Assembly (NCBI GenBank): GCA_044226365.1
Contig: JBGAHE010000010.1
Location: forward strand, 35,437 to 99,436
Direction of reading: 5' to 3'
DNA: 64,000 nucleotides
Origin: JALHNI01 sp044226365
GTDB lineage: Bacteria; Acidobacteriota; Terriglobia; Bryobacterales; Bryobacteraceae
The notes under the pieces were generated by a model that saw nothing but the letters and a program-made list of their open reading frames with translations, was not told where the DNA came from and searched no databases. How positions within the stretch are numbered: the first letter of the stretch is position 1; the number at the start of each line of letters is the position of its first letter. Shown here one piece after another: positions 18,926 through 27,388 of this stretch. The position numbers and the translations under genes were made by a program.

Positions 18926-19693
18926 ATGGCCCGGGTCGTAGCCGACGATGGCCCCCACGCGCAGCATGGGTGAACGCATCCTGCGGGAGAGCGGTCATGA
19001 AGTGACGGCGGTGATGGACGGCGAGCAGGCGCTGTTGCGGTTGCCGGAAGTCGATCCGGACATCGTGCTGGTGGATGCGTTTCCTGCCCTATCGCGACGG
19101 GTACGAGATCTGCAACTTTATCAAGTCGCACCCGCGATTCCGGCATGTGCGGGTCGTGCTGACGGCGGGGTGCTCAAGCCGCTCGATGAGCATCGGGCGC
19201 GCCATGTGGGCTGCGACGCGATTCTAAAAAGCCGGAAGCGTCGGTGGTGATTGAGACGCTGCGGCCATTGTTTGAGCGGGCGCGGCGCGGTCGCGAGACG
19301 TTCGGCATGACGCCGAGTGTGAAGTTGACGCCCGAAGTGGAGCATCTGCTGGGCGACCCGGAGGATGACCTCGAGCCGACGCTCGATACGGTGATTCCGG
19401 CGAGTCCGGCGGCGCCATGGATGGCCCCAGTGACGGTGATGCCGATGCCGGCTTCGATTCCGGCCGCGAGCGCCACTGCGAGCGCCGGCGCGGCGGCGGC
19501 CCCGGCCCTGATTCCTCCTCAGACCGTACCGGTGATTCCGACGTTGCCGACGATGCGGGAGACCGATCCGGAGATGGTGCGGGCGGCGGTGACACTGGCT
19601 CTCGATGCCGCGATGCCGACGCTGATTGACGAACTTACGAAGCGCGTCCTGATCGCGCTTCAGCCCCAGGAACGAAAAGCAAATCATGGCTGA
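18926..19693 (+). pseudogene. Response regulator, copy A, frameshifted
   Basis: Counterpart of 25492-26268. The receiver domain is disrupted by several indels between 18935 and 19230, including one before the expected phosphorylated aspartate region (VDAF at about 19073). From about 19244 the C-terminal half (VIETLRPLFERARRGRETFG to the end) is continuous and collinear with copy B. Confidence 0.8.
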
Positions 19694-20183
19694 TAGCAGT
19701 TTTGACGTGGTATCCAAGATCGCCTTGCCGGAGGTGGTGAACGCCATTCAGCAAGCGCAGAAAGAGATCCTGACGCGGTACGACCTGAAGGACTCGAAGT
19801 CGACCATCGACTTGAACGAGAAAGACCTGAAGATCGTGCTGGCGAGCGGGGACGACTTCAAGTTGAAGGCCGTCACCGAGATCCTGCAGAGCAAGCTGGT
19901 GAAGCGCGGCGTGTCGATCAAGAATCTGGAATTCGGCAAGGTGGAGCCGGCCGCCGGGCAGTCCGTGCGGCAGGAAGTGAAGCTGCTTCAGGGAATTCCG
20001 CAGGAAAAGGCGAAGGACATCGTCCGCGTCATCAAGGACAGCAAGAAGAAGGTACAGGCGGCGATCCAGGGCGATATGGTGCGGGTGACCGGCAAGGACA
20101 AGGACGTCCTGCAGGAAGTACTGGCGATGCTGCGCAGCGAGCGATTTCGGCGTCGAATTACGCAGTTCACCAACTACCGCTAG
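19686..20183 (+). CDS. yajQ: YajQ-family nucleotide-binding protein, copy A
   Basis: 165 residues, nearly identical to copy B until residue 150. There SGDFGVELQFTNYR of the intact copy is replaced by SERFRRRITQFTNYR because two compensating indels shift the frame for about ten codons. YajQ proteins bind RNA or cyclic di-GMP and are cytoplasmic. The altered segment lies in the last beta strand, so function may be affected. The start overlaps the end of the response-regulator remnant by 8 bp. Confidence 0.8.
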   Translation: MADSSFDVVSKIALPEVVNAIQQAQKEILTRYDLKDSKSTIDLNEKDLKIVLASGDDFKLKAVTEILQSKLVKRGVSIKNLEFGKVEPAAGQSVRQEVKLLQGIPQEKAKDIVRVIKDSKKKVQAAIQGDMVRVTGKDKDVLQEVLAMLRSERFRRRITQFTNYR

Positions 20184-20186
20184 CCG

Positions 20187-20812
20187 ATGCCCCGGCTGAT
20201 TGAATCGCTGATGGTTCCGGGCCCGGTGGGGCGCCTGGAAGCTTTGCTCGAAGAACTGGACCGCCGGCCAAAGTCGTCCCGCTGGTTTGCCATCCGCATC
20301 CGCAACTGCGGCACGATGCACAACAAGGTGGTCTACCGGTTGGCGCGCGGTTTGCGGAGCAGGGTTCGGTGGTGCTGCGCTTTAACTATCGCGGTGTGAA
20401 CCTGAGCGAAGGCACCTATGACAAAGGCGTGGGCGAAGTGGAAGATGCGCGCGCGTGTCTGATGGTGTTGCGTGAACGGTATCCGCAGTTGCCGTATCAA
20501 GTGGCGGGGTTCATTTCGGTCACGGGTGGCGTTGAAACTGGGCTGCGAACTGGAACCAGAGCAGATCATCGCGGTGGGCTTTCCAACCGTGTACGCCGAC
20601 CATCAACCTGCTCGACGGTTGTACGAAAGAAGCAGGTGTTTATCAGAGTACGAATGACGAGTTCGGGCCGGGGCCGGACTTGATTCATCTGTGCGGTCGC
20701 TGCCGGAGCCCAAGGAACTGCATTGGGTGACGGCGAAGGACCATTTTTTGTCGATGCGCTCGATGAGTATGAGAATGTCGTGCGCGCGGTCAGACGCGGG
20801 CGGGCTTCTTAG
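20187..20812 (+). pseudogene. Alpha/beta hydrolase, copy A, frameshifted
   Basis: Counterpart of 26759-27388. MPRLIESLMVPGPVGRLEAL is intact, but frames change near 20260, 20300, 20360, 20515 and later. The nucleophile elbow GFSFGS of copy B is destroyed by an indel near 20515. Confidence 0.75.
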
Positions 20813-21247
20813 ACGGGCCGGGGGGCCGCTGAGACGGACGGGTGAGGGGAAGGGTCCGGGTGGGGATCGGGATGTTGGGCGCAGGTCCTATATTCTGGAG
20901 CTTTGAGGCACTTCCGGTGACTTGTGTTGCGTGTGGCGCGTTCCAGTGGCGGACGCCCTATGCTGAGGTGGTGCGGCGGCTGCGGGGCAAGATGACCCGC
21001 AACTGGTGGTGGAGCACGACGGTGCGGGATAGTGGTGTCGACTGGTGGACGAGCGGTTGCCGCTGACCCTGATTCCGGCGACGACGGGCGGCGGCGATGA
21101 ATCGTTCGCAGTCGGTGGTGCGGGAAATGGTGTCGCGCTGAATTTGCCGCTGGGGGGGACCAACCGGCGGCAGGTGGCGGGGCCAGAGGTGAAGCTGCTG
21201 GATTAGGCACGGCGGGTGGATTCCTCTGCCCTCGGGATGGGCGCTTG
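20813..21247 (+). other. Inter-copy spacer with a degraded nuclease/terminase-like fragment
   Basis: This 435-bp stretch has no intact gene. Spliced across frames, 20925-21206 reads WRTPYAEVVRRLRG, LVVEHDGAG, VVDW and LPLTLIPATTGGGDE, a pattern similar to the RNase H-like C-terminal domain of some phage terminase large subunits (TPYxEVVRRV ... LVVDxTGVG ... VDxL ... TGG). A shorter, further decayed version of the first part lies after copy B. This is a weak call from pattern memory, with several frameshifts needed. Confidence 0.3.
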
Positions 21248-21857
21248 CGGCTTCGGCGATCGCCCCAGCCTTGATCATCTTCCAGTAGGGCTCGGTGATG
21301 TCGACCGTCGTCGCGCCCTCTCCGATCGAATAGCCGCCATCCAGCACCAGGCTGATGCGGCCATCCATCATTCCAAAAACTTCAATGCCCGAGCGGCAGG
21401 TGGGCGAGCCGGACATGTTCGCGCTGGTCGCGATCAGGGGTTGCGCCAGCGCTTCGATCAGCCGGGCGGCCACGATCGACTTCGATTGCCGCAACGCCAG
21501 TCGGCCCGTATTGCCGGTGACCCGCAGGGGCACCCGCGTCGCCGCCGGCACGATCACCGTCAGGGGACCGGGCCAGAAACGGCGGGCCAGCAGTTGGAAG
21601 CGGGTGGTGATTTCGGAGGTGAGGTCTTCGGCCATCAGCAGGTCGCTGACGAGCAGGGGCAGGGAGCGGGCCGGTTCGCGGCCTTTGGCCTGAAAGACCT
21701 TGCCGACAGCGGCCAGGTTGAAGGGATCGGCGACGATCGTGTAGAGCGCATCGGTGGGGATGGCGACGATGCCCCCGCGGCGAATGACCGACGCTGCCCG
21801 GTCGATGGCCTCGCGGGAGGGGTCGTCTTGTTTGATTTCAACTAGATCCGTTGCCAC
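20958..21857 (-). pseudogene. sua5/yrdC copy B with its C-terminus replaced at the duplication joint
   Basis: Identical to copy A through MIKAGAIAEA apart from one clear change (QPLIATSANMSG here, QPWIATSANMSG in copy A). The natural last residues are then lost at 21248, and the frame reads about 100 codons of spacer of low-complexity, shadow-like composition to a stop at 20958. The catalytic core (GGIVAIPTDALY, SANMSG) is whole, so the protein could still fold, but the appended tail is certainly not native. This marks copy B as the member that gained a new neighbour at its left end. Confidence 0.8.
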
Positions 21858-21930
21858 GCTGGTACTGTTGGGACGTTAAATCCGAGAATCTCTCAGTCTA
21901 CCTCACTATGTACAATCGATAGAAGGTCAC

Positions 21931-22851
21931 ATGCACATCCGCGACATTTTTGCCGAAGACCGTACGACGCTCTCGTTCGAGTTCTTTCCCCCGAAGGGCG
22001 AAGCCGATGCGAACGCGCTCTTCGAGAACATTGCCCAGTTGGAAGAACTGCAGCCTTCGTTCGTGTCGGTCACCTATGGCGCGGGCGGCTCGACCCGGCA
22101 GCTGACGCACGACCTGGTGACCCGGATTCAGCAAACCACGACGTTGTCGCCGGTGCCGCATCTCACCTGCGTCTGCCACAAGGCGGAAGAGGTGGAGGAC
22201 ATCCTGACGAAGTACGCGCAGGTGAAGGTGGCCAATATCCTGGCTTTGGCCGGCGATCCGCCGCGGCATCTGACGAATTATCAGCGTTCCGAAGACAGCT
22301 TTCAGCACGCCGGCGATCTGGTGCGTTTCATCCGCCAATTCAACGAGAGCGGACGGCATCCGGACAAGCGTGGATTCGGCATCGGAGTGGCGGGGTTTCC
22401 CGAAGGTCATCCGGCGACGCCGAACCGGCTGGTGGAGATCGACCGGCTGAAGGCGAAGGTGGACGAAGGCGCCGACTATATCGTGACGCAGTTGTTCTTC
22501 GACAATCGCGACTTCTACGACTTCCGCGAGCGCTGCGATCTGGCGGGGATCCGGATTCCGATTATCGCGGGCATCATGCCGGTGACCACGGTGTCCGGCT
22601 TGAAGCGGATGGCCGAACTGGCGCTGGGCGTGCGGATTCCGGCGCCGCTGCTCCGGGCCGTGCAGCGGGCGGACGGGGATGCCGAAGCCGTCAAGCGAGT
22701 GGGCATCCACTGGGCGACGGAGCAATCCCGAGATCTGCTGGACCATAACGTGGCCGGTATCCACTTCTATACGCTGAACAAGTCCGATGCGACGCGGCAG
22801 ATCTACCAGAGCCTGGGGCTGCGCGACAGTTTGCCTGTCCGGCGCAGGTAA
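21931..22851 (+). CDS. metF: 5,10-Methylenetetrahydrofolate reductase, copy B
   Basis: 306 residues with the same catalytic blocks as copy A (FEFFPPKGEADANAL, VSVTYGAGGSTR, GVAGFPEGHP). It has Glu instead of Gln in the first line (DIFAEDR), Leu for Phe in NILALAGDPP, Thr for Ala in RHLTNYQ, Asn for Asp in LDHNVAG, and Pro for Ala near the end. Most other differences are silent third-position changes, the pattern expected of two functional copies or two strains under selection rather than random sequencing error. The 73-bp divergent spacer with sua5 is also duplicated unchanged. Confidence 0.95.
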   Translation: MHIRDIFAEDRTTLSFEFFPPKGEADANALFENIAQLEELQPSFVSVTYGAGGSTRQLTHDLVTRIQQTTTLSPVPHLTCVCHKAEEVEDILTKYAQVKVANILALAGDPPRHLTNYQRSEDSFQHAGDLVRFIRQFNESGRHPDKRGFGIGVAGFPEGHPATPNRLVEIDRLKAKVDEGADYIVTQLFFDNRDFYDFRERCDLAGIRIPIIAGIMPVTTVSGLKRMAELALGVRIPAPLLRAVQRADGDAEAVKRVGIHWATEQSRDLLDHNVAGIHFYTLNKSDATRQIYQSLGLRDSLPVRRR

Positions 22852-22895
22852 ACAGTCGCGGGACCTTGCTGAAATCTTCGCCTTCGCTCAGTAAG

Positions 22896-23483
22896 ATGAA
22901 GGCAATGAAAATCATGTTGGCGCTAGTGGCGTTCGCTCTGGCGCTGCCTCCCCTTTTCGCGCAACGCGTGGGTATCGGCATCAAGGCCGGTGTTCCGCTG
23001 ACGGATGTACTGAAACCCGGCGCCATCACGCAGGGCAAGGTCGATACGACGCGGCTGACGATTGGTCCGGTGATCGATTTGCGTCTGCCGTTCGGCCTGG
23101 GGCTCGAGACCGGCGCGCTGTATAAACGCTTCCGGCAGACGGGGATGGCCGGGTCGACGAACGTCGATCAAACGGGGAAGAGCTGGGAGTTTCCGATTCT
23201 GGCGAAGGTCCGGTTGCCCGGCGCGCTGGTGCATCCGTACGTGGAGGGCGGCTACAGCTACAGCCGGCTGACCGACATCGTGAAGCCGTTCCAGACGGCG
23301 GTGACGAATCCCAAGGATCTGGTGGCGTCGGTAACGCGGCCAGGCTTTGTGATGGGGGCCGGGATGGAGATCGGGTCCGGGAAGCTGCGGCTGGTGCCGG
23401 GGCTGCGTTGGACACGGTATTCGGAAAGCAGTTTTATCCCGTCGAAGAATGCAATCGACTTCCTGGTCGGGTTAATGTTCTAG
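22896..23483 (+). CDS. Outer-membrane beta-barrel protein (porin-like)
   Basis: 195 residues from ATG 22896. A Sec signal peptide (IMLALVAFALALPPLFAQ) is followed by alternating beta strands ending in an aromatic residue (GLETGALYKRF, VEGGYSYSRL, LRLVPGLRWTRYS) and a final FLVGLMF with the C-terminal phenylalanine typical of BAM substrates. This matches small OmpX/OmpA-barrel-like proteins common in Acidobacteria and Bacteroidetes. It probably sits in the outer membrane with about eight strands; its function is unknown. It lies 3 bp upstream of rpe in a plus-strand run, and a BamD-like lipoprotein is encoded two genes later. Confidence 0.75.
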   Translation: MKAMKIMLALVAFALALPPLFAQRVGIGIKAGVPLTDVLKPGAITQGKVDTTRLTIGPVIDLRLPFGLGLETGALYKRFRQTGMAGSTNVDQTGKSWEFPILAKVRLPGALVHPYVEGGYSYSRLTDIVKPFQTAVTNPKDLVASVTRPGFVMGAGMEIGSGKLRLVPGLRWTRYSESSFIPSKNAIDFLVGLMF

Positions 23484-23486
23484 AAG

Positions 23487-24164
23487 ATGCCCGAAATTCT
23501 GCCCTCGATTCTGTCCGCCGATTTTGCCCAATTGGGTGCCGACATCGCCCGCGCCGAAGCCGGCGGAGCGACGATGCTGCATCTGGACGTGATGGATGGG
23601 CACTTTGTGCCCAACATCAGTTTAGGGTTGCCGGTGGTGAAGGCGGTGCGCAAGGGATCGCGGTCGATTCTGGACGTGCACCTGATGATTACCGATCCCG
23701 ACCGTTATCTGGCGTCGTTTCGCGAGGCTGGAGCGGATCAGATGTCGGTGCATCAGGAAGCGTGTCCGCATCTGGACCGCACGTTGAACGAGATTCGTCG
23801 GCTGGGCGCGAAGGCGGGGGTGGTGCTCAACCCGGCCACGCCGCTAGTGACGATCGAACATGTGCTCGAAGTGGCTGACTTCGTGCTGTTAATGAGCGTC
23901 AATCCAGGATTCGGCGGGCAGAAGTTCATTCCCTACGTTCTGGACAAGGTCCGCGCGCTGGCCAGGCTGCGGGCTAACCGAGGATTAGGCTTTTCGATTG
24001 AGATTGATGGCGGGATCACGGAAGACAATGTCACCGCGGTGGTGGAAGCCGGGGTCGATTGGCTGGTGGCGGGATCGAGTGTGTTCGGGAGTGCGGATCC
24101 CACTGCAGCCGTGCGGAAAATGCAACAATTGGCCCACGGGGCGGCCCACCAGTTGCACGCCTGA
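23487..24164 (+). CDS. rpe: Ribulose-phosphate 3-epimerase
   Basis: 225 residues, the full TIM barrel. The metal and catalytic residues are in ILPSILSADFAQLG (Ser and Asp), MLHLDVMDGHFVPN (His, Asp), DVHLMITDP and SVNPGFGGQKF, and IEIDGGI supplies the second catalytic aspartate. It interconverts ribulose-5-phosphate and xylulose-5-phosphate in the pentose phosphate or Calvin cycle. It starts 3 bp after the barrel-protein stop. Nothing is missing. Confidence 0.95.
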   Translation: MPEILPSILSADFAQLGADIARAEAGGATMLHLDVMDGHFVPNISLGLPVVKAVRKGSRSILDVHLMITDPDRYLASFREAGADQMSVHQEACPHLDRTLNEIRRLGAKAGVVLNPATPLVTIEHVLEVADFVLLMSVNPGFGGQKFIPYVLDKVRALARLRANRGLGFSIEIDGGITEDNVTAVVEAGVDWLVAGSSVFGSADPTAAVRKMQQLAHGAAHQLHA

Positions 24165-24201
24165 AGCCGTCGACAGGCTAAATCGCAATCGACCATGTAG
24201 A

Positions 24202-25488
24202 ATGAAGAGGTTGACCAAAATGCGCCCATTTGCGATCACGCGCCAGAGCCTGATTTTGCTGTGCCTTCTCCTGGCGTTGCTATCCGGCTGCCGCAAGAAG
24301 AAGTACGAAAACCCGATCACCAAAGACACCCAACAGCCGGACAAAGTGTTGTTTGACAAGGCGGTGGGCGATATCGAAAGAGGCCGTTATGAGGTGGCGC
24401 GGCTGACGCTGCAGACGCTGATTAACACCTACGATACGAGTGAATATCTGGCGAAGGCGAAGCTGGCGATTGCCGATAGCTGGTTCCGCGAAGGCGGGTC
24501 CAATGGTTTGGCTCAGGCCGAGGCCGAATACAAGGACTTTATCCTGTTCTACCCGACGATGGAAGAGTCGGCCGAGAGCCAGGAAAAGATCTGCATGATC
24601 CATTACAAGCAGATGGAGAAGCCCGATCGCGATCCGAACCAGGCGCAGCGGGCGGAAGAAGAGTGCCGGCAGGTGCTGGTGCAGTTCCCCAATTCGAAGT
24701 TCGCGCCGCGCGTCTCGCAGCTGTTGCGCAACATCCAGGAAGCGATTGCCGAAGGCGAGTTCCGCGTGGGTGCCTTCTATCACAAGAAGGGCAGCTTCCC
24801 GGCGGCGGCGAATCGTCTGCAGACGTTGACCGACCATTTCCCGATCTATAGTCAGGCCGATGAGGCGCTGTGGCAGTTGGGCGATTCCTACAGCCGGATG
24901 GGTTCGCGTTTCCGCGAGCGCGCCGGACAGGCGTATTCGCGCATCGTAAAGGAATATCCGCTGAGCCCGCGCGTGGACGAAGCGAAGAACATGCTGAAGC
25001 AGATGGAAATGCCGATTCCCGAGGCGGATCCGGCGGCGGCGGCGCGCATGAAGTACGAGGCGGAAAACCGGACGAAGCCGGGCATGATGGATCGCAGCAT
25101 GGGCTTCATGAAGCGGGGCCCCGATGTGCGTCTGGCGGCCAAGAGCGGCGCCCCGTCCATGACGCCGATGCGTCCGTCGATTCCGGTGAGTGTGCCGGCG
25201 GCGGCGACGGCCGTGGTGGGCGGCACCAACGATGTGACAATTCAGCAGACGGGCAACTCGTCGGCACTCGATACGAATCCGGATGCGCGGCAGGTGCAGC
25301 CGGGAGCGAATGGCGCGGCCCCGGGCGAGGCGAGCGGACAGGCGGCCCCCGGAGCGACCGGGACGGCGTCGACGCCCGCGGCGACCAGCAACGAGCCGTT
25401 GCCGGTGAACCGGCAGGCGCCTCCGCCGAAGAAAAAGAAGGCGGCCAAGGCCCCCAAAGTAACGAAGAAAACCGAGCAGAAGAACTGA
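24202..25488 (+). CDS. BamD-like TPR outer-membrane lipoprotein with a long disordered tail
   Basis: 428 residues. The signal ends in a lipobox (LLLALLSGC, lipid attached to the Cys). Residues about 40-270 are TPR-like repeats matching outer-membrane assembly factor BamD/ComL (VLFDKAVGDIERGRYEVARL, VGAFYHKKGSFPAAANRL, YSRIVKEYPLSPRVDEAK). BamD is part of the BAM complex that inserts beta-barrels. The last about 150 residues are Ala/Pro/Gly-rich and end in a lysine-rich segment (KKKKAAKAPKVTKKTEQK), an extension absent from typical BamD. The start could also be ATG 24220. It is followed 3 bp later by the response regulator. Confidence 0.82.
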   Translation: MKRLTKMRPFAITRQSLILLCLLLALLSGCRKKKYENPITKDTQQPDKVLFDKAVGDIERGRYEVARLTLQTLINTYDTSEYLAKAKLAIADSWFREGGSNGLAQAEAEYKDFILFYPTMEESAESQEKICMIHYKQMEKPDRDPNQAQRAEEECRQVLVQFPNSKFAPRVSQLLRNIQEAIAEGEFRVGAFYHKKGSFPAAANRLQTLTDHFPIYSQADEALWQLGDSYSRMGSRFRERAGQAYSRIVKEYPLSPRVDEAKNMLKQMEMPIPEADPAAAARMKYEAENRTKPGMMDRSMGFMKRGPDVRLAAKSGAPSMTPMRPSIPVSVPAAATAVVGGTNDVTIQQTGNSSALDTNPDARQVQPGANGAAPGEASGQAAPGATGTASTPAATSNEPLPVNRQAPPPKKKKAAKAPKVTKKTEQKN

Positions 25489-25491
25489 GAC

Positions 25492-26268
25492 ATGGCCCGA
25501 GTCCTGTTAGCCGACGATAGTCCCCACGCCCAGCGCATGGGTGAACGCATCCTGCGGGAGAGCGGTCATGAAGTGACGGCGGTGATGGACGGGGAGCGGG
25601 CGCTGTTGCGGTTGCCGGAGATTGATCCGGACATTGTGCTGGTGGATGCGTTTCTGCCGTATCGCGACGGGTACGAGATCTGCAACTTCATTAAGTCGCA
25701 CCCGCGGTTCCGCCATGTGCGGGTGGTGCTGACGGCGGGCTTGCTCGAGCCGCTCGATGAGCATCGGGCGCGCCATGTGAGCTGCGATGCGATTTTGAAA
25801 AAGCCTTTCGAGGCGTCGGTAGTGATCGAGACGCTGCGGCCGCTGTTTGAGCGGGCGCGGCGCGATCGCGAGACGTTCGGGATGACGCCGAGCGTGAAGC
25901 TGACGCCCGAGGTGGAGCATCTGCTGGGTGACCCGGAGGATGACCTCGAGCCGACGCTCGATACGGTGATTCCGGCGAGTCCGGCGGCGCCATGGATGGC
26001 GCCGGTGACGGTGATGCCGATGCCGGGTTCGATTCCCGCGGCGGGCTCCAATGCCAGCGCGGGCGCGGCGGCGGCCCCGGCCCTGATTCCTCCGCAGCCG
26101 GTGCCGGTGATTCCGGCGCTGCCGACGATGCGGGAGACCGATCCGGAGATGGTGCGGGCGGCGGTGACACTGGCTCTCGATGCCGCGATGCCGACGTTGA
26201 TTGACGAACTTACGAAGCGCGTCCTGATCGCGCTTCAGCCCCAGGAACGAAAAGCAAACCATGGCTGA
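25492..26268 (+). CDS. Response regulator with receiver domain and C-terminal helical tail
   Basis: 258 residues. The receiver domain covers about 1-120, with the acidic pair Asp8-Asp9 (LLADDSPH), the phosphoacceptor Asp52 (IVLVDAFLPYRDGYE), the threonine of VVLTAGLLE and the lysine of ILKKPFEAS. It has no DNA-binding output domain. Instead an Ala/Pro/Met-rich linker (150-210) leads to a predicted helix (MVRAAVTLALDAAMPTLIDEL). Such regulators act by protein contact. No histidine kinase is nearby. Its last 8 bp overlap yajQ, so the two are probably co-translated. Confidence 0.85.
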   Translation: MARVLLADDSPHAQRMGERILRESGHEVTAVMDGERALLRLPEIDPDIVLVDAFLPYRDGYEICNFIKSHPRFRHVRVVLTAGLLEPLDEHRARHVSCDAILKKPFEASVVIETLRPLFERARRDRETFGMTPSVKLTPEVEHLLGDPEDDLEPTLDTVIPASPAAPWMAPVTVMPMPGSIPAAGSNASAGAAAAPALIPPQPVPVIPALPTMRETDPEMVRAAVTLALDAAMPTLIDELTKRVLIALQPQERKANHG

Positions 26269-26755
26269 TAGCAGTTTCGACGTTGTATCCAAGATTGCCT
26301 TGCCGGAGGTGGTGAATGCCATTCAGCAAGCGCAGAAAGAGATCCTGACCCGTTACGATCTGAAGGACTCGAAGTCGACCATCGACTTGAATGAGAAAGA
26401 CCTGAAGATCGTGCTGGCGAGCGGGGACGACTTCAAGTTGAAGGCCGTCACCGAGATCCTGCAGAGCAAGCTGGTGAAGCGCGGCGTGTCGATCAAGAAT
26501 CTGGAATTCGGCAAGGTGGAGCCGGCCGCCGGGCAGTCCGTGCGGCAGGAAGTGAAGCTGCTTCAGGGAATTCCGCAGGAAAAGGCGAAGGACATCGTCC
26601 GCGTCATCAAGGACAGCAAGAAAAAGGTCCAGGCGGCGATCCAGGGCGATGCGGTCCGGGTAACCGGCAAGGACAAGGACACGTTGCAGGAAGTGCTGGC
26701 GATGCTGCGCAGCGGCGATTTCGGCGTCGAATTGCAGTTCACCAACTACCGCTAG
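26261..26755 (+). CDS. yajQ: YajQ-family nucleotide/cyclic di-GMP-binding protein
   Basis: 164 residues, the standard length for this single-family protein. It opens MADSSFDVVSKIALPEVVNA and contains the two ferredoxin-like subdomains, with RYDLKDSKSTIDLNEKD and IVRVIKDSKKKVQAAIQGD as conserved blocks. Characterised homologues bind cyclic di-GMP or RNA and influence virulence or stress gene expression; the role here is unknown. It overlaps the response regulator by 8 bp and is followed 3 bp later by the hydrolase. Confidence 0.93.
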   Translation: MADSSFDVVSKIALPEVVNAIQQAQKEILTRYDLKDSKSTIDLNEKDLKIVLASGDDFKLKAVTEILQSKLVKRGVSIKNLEFGKVEPAAGQSVRQEVKLLQGIPQEKAKDIVRVIKDSKKKVQAAIQGDAVRVTGKDKDTLQEVLAMLRSGDFGVELQFTNYR

Positions 26756-26758
26756 CCG

Positions 26759-27388
26759 ATGCCGCGGCTGATTGAATCGCTGATGGTTCCGGGCCCGGTG
26801 GGGCGGCTGGAAGCGTTGCTGGAAGAACCGGATACGCCGGCCAAGGTCGTTACGCTGGTTTGCCATCCGCATCCGCAGCACGGCGGCACGATGCACAACA
26901 AGGTGGTCTACCGGTTGGCGCGCGGCTTGCGGAGCCAGGGTTCGGTGGTGCTGCGCTTCAACTATCGCGGCGTGAACCTGAGCGAAGGCACCTATGACAA
27001 AGGCGTGGGCGAGGTGGAAGACGCGCGCGCGTGTCTGACGGTGTTGCGGGAACGGTATCCGCAGTTGCCTTATCAGATAGCGGGCTTCAGTTTCGGATCG
27101 CGGGTGGCGTTGAAACTGGGCTGCCAAATGGAACCGGAGCAGATCATAGCCGTGGGCTTCCCCACGGTGTACGCCGACCGTAGCTTTCTCGACGGTTGTA
27201 CGAAGAAGCGGGTGTTTATCCAGAGTACGAATGACGAGTTCGGGCCGGGGCCGGACTTGATTCATCTGTATGAGTCGCTGCCGGAGCCCAAGGAACTGCA
27301 CTGGGTGACGGCGAAGGACCACTTTTTTGTCGATGCGCTCGATGAGTACGAGAATGTCGTGCGCACGGTCGGCCGCGGGCGGTCTTAG
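26759..27388 (+). CDS. Alpha/beta hydrolase (YhjW/CC3442-like dienelactone-type)
   Basis: 209 residues, small for an alpha/beta hydrolase. It has the oxyanion segment VCHPHPQHGGTMHNKVVY, typical of the short CocE/YqiA-like bacterial family, followed by LRFNYRGVNLSEGTYD and the nucleophile elbow GFSFGS. The C-terminal catalytic histidine is probably in AKDHFF. It is cytoplasmic, with no signal peptide. It follows yajQ by 3 bp and closes the operon. The substrate is unknown. Confidence 0.82.
   Translation: MPRLIESLMVPGPVGRLEALLEEPDTPAKVVTLVCHPHPQHGGTMHNKVVYRLARGLRSQGSVVLRFNYRGVNLSEGTYDKGVGEVEDARACLTVLRERYPQLPYQIAGFSFGSRVALKLGCQMEPEQIIAVGFPTVYADRSFLDGCTKKRVFIQSTNDEFGPGPDLIHLYESLPEPKELHWVTAKDHFFVDALDEYENVVRTVGRGRS

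Larger units (their letters stand above)
14693..21247. repeat. Tandem duplication, copy A (6,555-bp unit)
   Basis: The sequence from 14693 reappears from 21248 in direct orientation at a constant offset of 6,555 through sua5, metF and the start of the beta-barrel gene, with scattered, mostly third-position substitutions. From about 16,455 onward copy A also accumulates dozens of small indels relative to copy B, yet gene order is unchanged to the end of the hydrolase gene (20812). The last about 430 bp of the unit match the region after copy B only loosely. Confidence 0.9.
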
